Assembly (NCBI RefSeq): GCF_044457565.1
Contig: NZ_JBITGZ010000003.1
Location: forward strand, 248,001-312,000
Source of the DNA: Kitasatospora sp044457565
GTDB taxonomy: Bacteria; Actinomycetota; Actinomycetes; Streptomycetales; Streptomycetaceae
Direction: 5' to 3'
DNA: 64,000 bases
Made by a program: the position numbers and the translations under genes. The notes beneath the pieces are model-generated. The model searched no databases. It saw nothing but the letters and a program-made list of their open reading frames with translations, and was not told the DNA's origin. Each line of letters starts with the position of its first letter. Within the stretch, counting starts at the first letter, position 1. Positions 36,319 to 43,864 of the stretch are shown here, piece by piece.

Positions 36319-39300
36319 CCGCCGGTCCGGCACCTCGGCGGGTGCCAGGTAGCCGCTGCTCTGCAGCTGGTCGAGGTAGAGGTCGAGCAGGCCGTGGTCC
36401 ACGGCGGGCAGTTCGATGCCGCTGCCCTCCAGGGCCCGGACGGTGTTGGAACGGTCGAAGAGCGGGAAGGTCGGCCGGAAGTACATCTCGCTGATGGAGA
36501 GCTCGGTGCCGGGGCAGCGGTCCACGAACAGCGGGACGAAGGGCGTGATCGGGTGCGTGGGGTGCCCGGCGGCGAACCGGACCAGGCCCTGCACCCACTG
36601 CTGGTAGGGGAGTTCCTCGACCGGGTAGTCCCTGGCCCGCAGGCGTTCGGCGAGCACGGCGAGCACGGCGGGGCGAGGGCTGGTGAGGTGGTAGGCCTCG
36701 CCGCCGGCCGGTGCGTGGGCCGCGATGTGCACGACGGCGCGGGTGAAGCGGTCCGCGGGCACGAAGTCCAGCAGCAGCCGCACGTCGGGGCAGGTGCCGC
36801 TGTCCGCGAGGTATTTGATCAGCGCGCACACCTCGGTGCTGGTGTTCAGCACGCCGGTGGCGAGGTCCCCGGTGACGTCGTTGGTGCGCAGAATGGTGAC
36901 GGGCAGCCCGGCCCGGGCGGCGTTGTGCAGCAGCGCCTCGGCGACCCACTTGCTCTCCACGTAGCCGACCGAGAGCCGGTCGGCGTGGTCCAGCGGCGTG
37001 CTCTCGGTGACGGACCCGACGCCGGCCGGGCCGAAGCCGGCCAGGACGGCGAGGCTGGAGAGGTAGTGCACCGGGATGCCCCGGGAGCGGCCGGCCAGGC
37101 GCAGCACCTCGCGGGTGCCGCCGACGTTGGCCTGGCGCAGCTGGTGGTACGGGTAGATGAAGTTGACCTGGCCGCCCAGGTGGTGGATCGCGTCCAGGGA
37201 GTCTGCCAGCGTGTCGAACTGGGACTCCGTCAGTCCGAGCAGCGGCTCGGTGAGGTCGCCGACCAGCGGGACGACCCGCTCGTCCTTCAGATCGTGGCGC
37301 AGGAAGCGCTGCTGCGCCGCCCGGATCCGCTCCCACGCGTGCTCCTCGTCCGGGGCGCGGACCAGGCAGTGGATCCGGGCCTCGGTGTCGGTCAGCAGCG
37401 TCTTGAGCAGGTGGGCGCCGCAGAAGCCGGTCGCTCCGGTGAGCAGGATCTGCGCGGGCCGCTTCCGGTCGGGCGACGGCAGGGCGGATCGCCGTACCGG
37501 CACGCCGAGTTCGGCCTCGGCCGCGAAGTCGACGGCCCGGCCGTCGGTGCTGTGGGTGCCGACCCGGGCCGAGCGGGTGGCCTCGGCGAAGGAGCGCAGG
37601 CTGGAGTCGCGCAGCAGCGAGCGGGTCAGGAAGCGGATCTCGGTGACGTCGATACCGAACATGATGCGGGCCCGGGCCAGCATCTCCATCGCGAGCAGGG
37701 AGTTGCCGCCCAGCTCGAAGAAGTCGTCCTCGGTGCCGACGTCCGGGACGTCCAGCAGTTCGGACCAGAGCTCGGCGACGCCGGACTCCACCGCGCTGCC
37801 GTTGCCGGCGGCGGCTCCGGCGCCGCGCCGGTGCACCAGGGGTTCGGTGTGCGGCAGCCGGCGGCGGTCGATCTTGCCGGCGGGGGTGAGCGGCATCTGG
37901 TCGACCAGGACTAACTCGGCCGGGACCATGAAGTCCGGGAGCCGCTCGGCCAGGTACTCCCGGATGGCGTCCCGGCGGGCCCTGGCGTCCGTGCCGCCGC
38001 GGTCGGCCAGGGTGTAGTACGCCGTCAGGGCCACGCCGTTGCCGCGCTGTTCGACCGGGGTGACCCGGGCCAGGCGGACCGCCGGGTGGGCGGCGAGGAC
38101 GGCCTCGATCTCGGCCGGGTCCACCCGGTAGCCGCGGACCTTCACCTGGTCGTCGACCCGGCCGAGGATCTCCAGGTTGCCGTCCGGGCGCCAGCGGCCG
38201 GCGTCCCCGGTGCGGTACATCCGCTCGCCGGCGCCGACCGCGTACGGGTCGGGCAGGAAGAGTTCGGCGGTCAGGCCCGGGCGGTGCCAGTAGCCGCGGG
38301 CGACGCCGGGGCCGCCGAGGTAGATCTCGCCCTTCTCCCCGGGCCGGACCGGGCAGAGCTTGGTGTCCAGGACGTGCACCCGGGCGTCGGGCAGCGGCTT
38401 GCCGATCGGCACCGGGGCCGTGGAGGCGGTGTGCAGCAGGGCCGGGGTGACTTCGCAGAGCGTGGAGGTGATGGCGGCCTCGGTCAGCCCGTACGCGTTG
38501 ACCAGGCGGGTGCCGGGCAGTCGGCGCAGCGAGCTGCGGCAGTCGTCGGCGTGCACGGTGTCGCCGCCGACGATGACCAGCCGAAGGCCGGCGGGCGGGG
38601 GCCCGTCGTCGGGCAGCAGGCCGAGGAAGTGGTGCCAGTAGGCGGGCGTCATGTCGGCCACGGTCAGCCCGAGGGTGGGCAGCCGGTGCAGCAGTTCCGT
38701 GGGCGCCCAGGTGTGGCTGCCGGCGAGGACGAGGGTGGCGCCGCTGGTGAGCGTCGCCAGGATCTGTTCGAGCGAGGTGTCGAAGCCGAGCGCGGCGAGT
38801 TGCAGGACCCGGTCCGCCGGGGTGAGCTCGTACGCCGCGGCGACCCGGGCGAGGGTGAAGGCCAGGGAGCGGTGGCTCACCAGGACGCCCTTGGGGGTGC
38901 CGGTGGTCCCGGAGGTGTAGATCAGGTAGGCCGCGTCCTCGGGCGCCGAGTCGTCGGGCAGCTGCGCCGGGTGTCCGGACGGCTGCGCCGGGTGTCCGGA
39001 CGGCTGCGCGGCGTGCCCGGCCGCCTGCGGCGGTCCGGGTGGTTCCCGGTACTCCTCCACCGCGACCGCGCGGGCCCGCAGGCCCTCGAACCGGCCCTGG
39101 TGGGCGCGGGTGGTGAGCAGCAGCTCGCACCGGCAGTCCGCGACCAGCTGGGCGAGCCGCAGGTCGGGGTGGGCCGGGTCCAGTGGCAGGAAGGCGCCGC
39201 CCGCCTTGAGGACGGCGAGCAGCGCCGTGACCATGTCGGGGCTCCGGTCGATGCAGACGGGCACCACGCTCTCCGCGCGCACGCCCAGGCCACGCAGCGC

Positions 39301-39690
39301 CAGGGCTAACCGGTCGCTGAGCCGGTCGAGCTCGCGGTAGGTCAGGCGGCTGTCGTCGGCGAGCACCGCCACGGCGTCGGGTGCCAGCGCGGCCCGGGCC
39401 CGGAACAGCCGGTAGACGGACTGGTGGGCGGACCGGTGCGGGGGCTGCTGCCCGGTGGGCTGCGCGGTCCCGGGGCCACCCTGTGGCGGGCCCCGGCGGA
39501 CCGGCCGGAGGTCGGTCCAGAGTTCCTCGACCTGGGCCACGCACGCGTCACGCCCGGCGGGCCCGTACACCTGCCGCCACCCCGTGGGCACCGGGTATTC
39601 GGCGGGCCAGATCGCATACTGTTCATCACTGTTACACAGAACGACACCCCGCCCGGAATTGTCGCGTACAGGGCTTGTCAGAGCGTCCAC
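36313..39690 (-). CDS. MbtH-adenylation-thiolation-reductase NRPS (single module)
   Basis: About 1,125 residues. Residues 12-65 are an MbtH domain (EQYAIWPAEYPVPTGWRQVYG, ending ELWTDLRP; all three family Trp kept). The A domain (about 90-600) has A3 YTSGTTGTPKG near 256, A5 NAYGLTEAAI, A7 YRTGDAGRW, A8 DDQVKVRGYRVDP near 508 and A10 PLTPAGKIDRRRLP near 598. The carrier domain has DFFELGGNSLLAME near 655. The thioester reductase begins LLTGATGFCGAHLL (about 748) with YVESK as Tyr-Lys pair. There is no condensation domain. It should load one amino acid and release it as an aldehyde with NADPH. My manual specificity code is D-T-E-D-I-G-A-I-T-K, suggesting a basic side chain. GTG 39690 has GAGG 8 bases upstream; an in-frame start at 39768 is possible. 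Confidence 0.88.
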   Translation of the reverse strand: MDALTSPVRDNSGRGVVLCNSDEQYAIWPAEYPVPTGWRQVYGPAGRDACVAQVEELWTDLRPVRRGPPQGGPGTAQPTGQQPPHRSAHQSVYRLFRARAALAPDAVAVLADDSRLTYRELDRLSDRLALALRGLGVRAESVVPVCIDRSPDMVTALLAVLKAGGAFLPLDPAHPDLRLAQLVADCRCELLLTTRAHQGRFEGLRARAVAVEEYREPPGPPQAAGHAAQPSGHPAQPSGHPAQLPDDSAPEDAAYLIYTSGTTGTPKGVLVSHRSLAFTLARVAAAYELTPADRVLQLAALGFDTSLEQILATLTSGATLVLAGSHTWAPTELLHRLPTLGLTVADMTPAYWHHFLGLLPDDGPPPAGLRLVIVGGDTVHADDCRSSLRRLPGTRLVNAYGLTEAAITSTLCEVTPALLHTASTAPVPIGKPLPDARVHVLDTKLCPVRPGEKGEIYLGGPGVARGYWHRPGLTAELFLPDPYAVGAGERMYRTGDAGRWRPDGNLEILGRVDDQVKVRGYRVDPAEIEAVLAAHPAVRLARVTPVEQRGNGVALTAYYTLADRGGTDARARRDAIREYLAERLPDFMVPAELVLVDQMPLTPAGKIDRRRLPHTEPLVHRRGAGAAAGNGSAVESGVAELWSELLDVPDVGTEDDFFELGGNSLLAMEMLARARIMFGIDVTEIRFLTRSLLRDSSLRSFAEATRSARVGTHSTDGRAVDFAAEAELGVPVRRSALPSPDRKRPAQILLTGATGFCGAHLLKTLLTDTEARIHCLVRAPDEEHAWERIRAAQQRFLRHDLKDERVVPLVGDLTEPLLGLTESQFDTLADSLDAIHHLGGQVNFIYPYHQLRQANVGGTREVLRLAGRSRGIPVHYLSSLAVLAGFGPAGVGSVTESTPLDHADRLSVGYVESKWVAEALLHNAARAGLPVTILRTNDVTGDLATGVLNTSTEVCALIKYLADSGTCPDVRLLLDFVPADRFTRAVVHIAAHAPAGGEAYHLTSPRPAVLAVLAERLRARDYPVEELPYQQWVQGLVRFAAGHPTHPITPFVPLFVDRCPGTELSISEMYFRPTFPLFDRSNTVRALEGSGIELPAVDHGLLDLYLDQLQSSGYLAPAEVPDRRL
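38950..39025. repeat. Short repeats in the NRPS A-domain linker
   Basis: An 18-bp unit (CTGCGCCGGGTGTCCGGA) is repeated two to three times in the gene, encoding QPSGHPAQPSGHPAQ near residues 225-245, a flexible insertion in the N-terminal part of the adenylation domain. Confidence 0.7.
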
Positions 39691-39916
39691 CGGCTTGACC
39701 TCGGGATGTGTCGGCAGAATGCTAGAGGTGCAGATCTTCGAAGCCGGCCCTCGGGCGACTCGAATCAAGCACTGCGCTTTCCCTCCCGACTATACTCGGG
39801 AGACCCGAGAACGGAGGCCCGGGGAAGGGATTCCTGGGGCGCCGTCAGTCCTTTCCGAATCCCGCCTCCGAATCCCACCGTTCCCGTCGGTGATGTCGCG
39901 AAGGGGGTAGCTTTCT

Positions 39917-42900
39917 TTGACACGTCGACGACAGCGGTTGATGGCCTGTTATATCGCGTGGATGGTGCTGTTCACCTGCGTCTACTACATCAATCCGAGT
40001 CAGCGGATCATCTGGTGGACGGTCATCGGCCTCGGCAGCGGGGTCGCCATCATCGTCGGGGTCCATATCAACCGCCCTGCGCACGCCCTGCCGTGGTACC
40101 TCCTGGCCGTGGCGAACCTGACCTTCACCGCCGGCGAGGTGGTGCAGGTCATCCAGAACGAGTTCCTGCACCTGAACAATCCGTTCCCCTCGGTCGCCGA
40201 TGCCTTCTACCTGGCCGAGTTCCTGCTGTACGCGGCGGGTGTGCTGGGATTCATCCGCTGGCGGACGGCCCATCAGGACCGGGGCAGCCTGATCGACGCA
40301 CTGACCCTCACCGTGGGCCTGGCGTTGCTGTCCTGGATCTACCTGATCCTGCCCTACGCCCGGAACCCTGAACTGACCTGGATGCAGAAGGCGATCTCGA
40401 TCGCCTATCCGCTCGGGGACGTCCTGGTGCTGGCGATGCTGATGCGGCTGCTGGTGCCGCGCGGCGGCAAGAGCCGCTCGCTCCAACTGCTCGCCATCGG
40501 CACGGTCGGCATCCTGATCTCCGACGTGCTGTACGGGCTGATCCTGCTGCACGGCACCTGGCGGATCGGCACACCGGTCGACCTCGGCTGGGCCGCCTTC
40601 TACTGCGCGTGGGGCGCCGCGGCCCTGCATCCGTCGATGGTCGAGCTGACCCGGCCGATCCCGACCCAGCAGACCGACATCAGCGCCGGGCGGCTGACCC
40701 TGCTCACCCTCGCCTCGCTGATCGCTCCCGGCATCCTGATCCTGGAGGCCGTCCAGGGCAACACCACCAACGTCGGGGTGATCGGCGCGTTCTCCGCCGT
40801 GCTGTTCCTGCTGGTGCTCGCCCGGCTGGCCGGCGTGGTGCTCGCGCACCGGCAGGCCATCGCCCGCGAGCGGGCCCTGCGCGAGGCCGGTGCCTCGCTC
40901 ACCTCGGCGGTGGCGGTGGAGGAGGTCGCGGACGCCGTCCAGACCGCCGCCTCGACCCTGATGCCGACCGAGCCCGGTCACGTGGCGCTCCTGGCCGTGA
41001 CGGAGGGTGGCATGCTGCACGTACGGCACGCCGAACGCGGCGCGGACCAGCACCCCGTGGGCGACCCGTCCGACGAGGTGCTCGCCCTGGCCACCATCCG
41101 CGAGACCAGGCTGCTGCCCGTCGAGGAGCTCGGCAACGACCTGGCGGCCCGCCTCAACGGCATGCCCAGCGCCCTGCTCTGCCCGCTGACCCTCGAGGAG
41201 CGCCCCTCCGGCGACCCGCTGATCGGGGCGCTGATCGTCACCGGTACCGAGCAGGAACTCATCGCGTTATGGGGTTCCCTGGAGATCCTCGCCGCCCAGT
41301 CGGCCCTGGCCGTGGAACGGGTGACACTCAGCCAGGAGCTCACCCGCCGCAACAGTGAGGCCTACTTCCGCACGCTGGTGCAGAGCGCCTCGGACGTGAT
41401 CCTGATCCTCAACACGGACGACGGCATCCGGTACGCCAGCTCCTCCGCCCAGCGGGTGCTGGGCTACCCCGACCTGGACGGCGTGCGGATGACCGACCTC
41501 GTCCCGCCCGAGGACACCCGTTCGGTCGGCAACGCCCTCGCCCTGATGCGCTCGCGCGACCACGCCGAGCAGCGGGAGCACTGGCGGCTGCTGCGCCACG
41601 ACCGCACCCCCATCGAGGCCGAGGTGCGCTGCAACGACCTGCGCGACGACCCCACCGTCGGCGGCCTGGTGCTCACCCTGCGCGACGTCACCGAGCAGCG
41701 CCAGATGGAGCGAGAGCTCACCCACCAGGCCTTCCACGACTCGCTGACCGGGCTCGCCAACCGGGTGCTGTTCCAGGACCGGGTGGGCCACGCCCTCTCC
41801 CGCAGCGAGCGCAGCGGAGCCGTCACCGGGGTGCTGTTCCTGGACCTGGACGACTTCAAGGTGGTCAACGACACCCAGGGCCACGCCGTCGGTGACGAAC
41901 TGCTGGTCGCCGTCTCACTGCGGCTCTCCACCGCGCTGCGCACCTCCGACACGGCGGCGCGCCTGGGCGGCGACGAGTTCGCGGTGCTGGTGGAGGACGC
42001 GCTGCGGCCGGCCGACGTCGGGGCGATCGCCGACGCGGTGCTGAGCGCGTTCGCCGAGCCGTTCCGGCTCAGTGCGGGCGCCGTGCGGGTCTCGGCCAGC
42101 GTCGGCGTCGCCACCACCGAGGACAGCGTGGACTCCGCCGAACTGCTCACCCACGCCGACCTCGCCCTCTACTCCGCCAAGGCGGCCGGCAAGCGCCAGT
42201 GGTGCCAGTACCAGCCGGCCCAGCAGGCGGGGCTGGTCGAGCGGCACGAGCTCAACGAACACCTGGACACCGCGATCGCGGAGTCGGCGTTCGCGATCTA
42301 CTACCAGCCGATCGTCGACCTCTCCTCCGGCGACCTGGTGGCCTTCGAGGCGCTGGTGCGCTGGCCGCACGTCCAGCGCGGCATGGTGCTGCCCGACGAG
42401 TTCATCTCGCTGGCCGAGGAGAGCGGCCAGATCGTGCCGCTCGGCGCGTGGGTACTGGAGCGAGCCGCCCAGGAGGCGGCCGGCTGGCAGCGGCTGAGCA
42501 CCCGGCGCCGGCTGGCCCAGGGCCGTACGCCGCTGCACGTGAGCGTCAACGTCTCGGCCCGGCAGTTCCGCGACGCCGGCTTCGTGGACGTGGTCCGCGA
42601 GACGGTCCGCAACTCCGGGATGAGTCCGGGATCGCTGGTGCTGGAGCTGACCGAGAGCGTCCTGATGCGGCGCGACGAGCGGGTGCGCACCGACATGCAG
42701 ACGCTCGGCGATCTCGGGGTCGGGATCGCCATCGACGACTTCGGGACGGGGTACTCCTCGCTGAGCTACCTGCGCGAGTTCCCGATCTCCATCCTGAAGA
42801 TCGACAAGTCCTTCATCGACGGCCTCGGGCTCTCCCAGCAGCAGTACGCCCTGGTCGAGGGCATCACCCGGATCGCCGACACCCTCGGCGTGCAGGTCAT

Positions 42901-43069
42901 CGCCGAGGGCATCGAGAACACCGTGCAGCGCGACCTGCTCGCCGCCATGGGCTGCCCGCTCGGGCAGGGCTACCTGTTCGCCCGCCCGCTCACCGGCGAG
43001 CAGGCCGCCGCGCTCGTCCGTGGCGACGTCAGCCTGGCCGGGGCCCGCCCGGTCGGCCGGGTCGAGTAG
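39917..43069 (+). CDS. Membrane GAF-PAS-GGDEF-EAL cyclic-di-GMP protein
   Basis: A 1,050-residue protein. About eight to ten hydrophobic segments fill residues 1-320, then a GAF-like domain (about 330-475), a PAS domain (AYFRTLVQSASDVILILNTD, about 485-600), GGDEF (LGGDEFAVL near 683) and EAL (FEALVRWPH near 810). The GGDEF motif is intact and RTSD five residues before it is a product-inhibition I-site. EAL keeps ELTESVLM, IDDFGTGYSSLSYL, KIDKSF and AEGIEN, so synthesis and breakdown of c-di-GMP both look possible. It resembles the streptomycete RmdB type. TTG start 39917 has AGGGGG upstream; it is divergent from the NRPS gene (226-bp gap). Confidence 0.9.
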   Translation: MTRRRQRLMACYIAWMVLFTCVYYINPSQRIIWWTVIGLGSGVAIIVGVHINRPAHALPWYLLAVANLTFTAGEVVQVIQNEFLHLNNPFPSVADAFYLAEFLLYAAGVLGFIRWRTAHQDRGSLIDALTLTVGLALLSWIYLILPYARNPELTWMQKAISIAYPLGDVLVLAMLMRLLVPRGGKSRSLQLLAIGTVGILISDVLYGLILLHGTWRIGTPVDLGWAAFYCAWGAAALHPSMVELTRPIPTQQTDISAGRLTLLTLASLIAPGILILEAVQGNTTNVGVIGAFSAVLFLLVLARLAGVVLAHRQAIARERALREAGASLTSAVAVEEVADAVQTAASTLMPTEPGHVALLAVTEGGMLHVRHAERGADQHPVGDPSDEVLALATIRETRLLPVEELGNDLAARLNGMPSALLCPLTLEERPSGDPLIGALIVTGTEQELIALWGSLEILAAQSALAVERVTLSQELTRRNSEAYFRTLVQSASDVILILNTDDGIRYASSSAQRVLGYPDLDGVRMTDLVPPEDTRSVGNALALMRSRDHAEQREHWRLLRHDRTPIEAEVRCNDLRDDPTVGGLVLTLRDVTEQRQMERELTHQAFHDSLTGLANRVLFQDRVGHALSRSERSGAVTGVLFLDLDDFKVVNDTQGHAVGDELLVAVSLRLSTALRTSDTAARLGGDEFAVLVEDALRPADVGAIADAVLSAFAEPFRLSAGAVRVSASVGVATTEDSVDSAELLTHADLALYSAKAAGKRQWCQYQPAQQAGLVERHELNEHLDTAIAESAFAIYYQPIVDLSSGDLVAFEALVRWPHVQRGMVLPDEFISLAEESGQIVPLGAWVLERAAQEAAGWQRLSTRRRLAQGRTPLHVSVNVSARQFRDAGFVDVVRETVRNSGMSPGSLVLELTESVLMRRDERVRTDMQTLGDLGVGIAIDDFGTGYSSLSYLREFPISILKIDKSFIDGLGLSQQQYALVEGITRIADTLGVQVIAEGIENTVQRDLLAAMGCPLGQGYLFARPLTGEQAAALVRGDVSLAGARPVGRVE

Positions 43070-43276
43070 CGCGCCGCCGCCGGGGCGGGCGCAGTCCGGG
43101 TGCCGCGGCGGGGAGTGCGCCGTACCCTCCGGTGCGTGGAGATCGCCAACACTGCTCCCCTCACCGCCGGGTGCCCGGCCACGGGCTCGCCGGGTGAACC
43201 GAGGGTAGCGGCGCCGCGAGGGCCGGGCGGGCCTGCCGGCGGGATCCGGCCGTGCCCCGCCGGCCGGCGGCCGGGC

Positions 43277-43864
43277 TCAGTCGTGCGCGACCCGGCTCTG
43301 CCCGTCGCGGCTCAGGAAGAGCAGCCGGGCCCGCTTCTCGGGCAGCTCGATCTCGGGGCCGAGCTCGAAGCCCGTCCGCAGCAGCAGGTTGATCGCCTTG
43401 TCGTTGCGGGCGTCGGGCTCGGCCACGATCCGCAGCCGGGCCGGGTCGCCGAGGACGTGGGCGAGGAAGACCGACACCAGGGTGGTGGTGAAGCCCTGCT
43501 CCGCCGCGCCGGCCGTGGGGCCGATCAGCAGGTGGACGCCGAAGTCGCCGGGCCGCACCCGGTAGCACTCGCCGACCGGGTCGTGCTCGGGTTCGTACGT
43601 CTGGAAGAGCGCGACGGGCTCGCCGTCGCGGTGCACCAGGTAGGCGTGGTGGGTGGTGAGCGAGTCCACGTACTCGTAGATCTCCTGGACGCGCTCGCGG
43701 TCGGCGTCGAGCATGCCCCAGAACCGGGCCCGCGGCTGGGTGACCCAGCCGTGGAGCAGCTCGGCGTCCAGGGCCGGCTCCAGCGGCAGGATCCGGACCG
43801 TCCCGAAGCCGGGCACGGCCTGCTCGTGCACGGCCTCGCGGCGGGTGGCGGACTCAGACGTCAT
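43277..43864 (-). CDS. desH: DesH-like GNAT acyltransferase of the desferrioxamine locus
   Basis: A 195-residue GNAT-fold acyltransferase of the IucB/RhbD siderophore type. LLHGWVTQPRARFWGM (about residues 36-51) matches the same motif in DesC at 54188 (LLHGWVTHPKASFW). GDFGVHLLIGPTAGAAEQGFTTTLVSVFLAHVL is the CoA-binding region (key part GP-AGAAEQGF) and RIVAEPDARNDKAINLL follows. Its start lies inside the end of the penicillin acylase gene (11-bp overlap) with GAGGAGCGAC upstream. I use desH from memory of an acetyltransferase paired with penicillin-amidase desG in extended streptomycete des clusters. It may acylate hydroxylamine intermediates with a different acyl donor from DesC. Confidence 0.78.
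   Translation of the reverse strand: MTSESATRREAVHEQAVPGFGTVRILPLEPALDAELLHGWVTQPRARFWGMLDADRERVQEIYEYVDSLTTHHAYLVHRDGEPVALFQTYEPEHDPVGECYRVRPGDFGVHLLIGPTAGAAEQGFTTTLVSVFLAHVLGDPARLRIVAEPDARNDKAINLLLRTGFELGPEIELPEKRARLLFLSRDGQSRVAHD

Noticed and set aside
35542..37914. 790-codon plus-strand frame across the aat-like and NRPS genes
   Set aside because: It spans two well-supported minus-strand genes and has antisense-type composition.
39691..39768. N-terminal extension of the NRPS from the start at 39768
   Set aside because: The extra 26 residues are not MbtH-like, and GTG 39690 has a proper GAGG site. Kept only as an alternative.
43070..43276. Small gene between the GGDEF-EAL and desH-like genes
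   Set aside because: The short frames here lack ribosome-binding sites and recognisable composition; treated as a 207-bp intergenic region.
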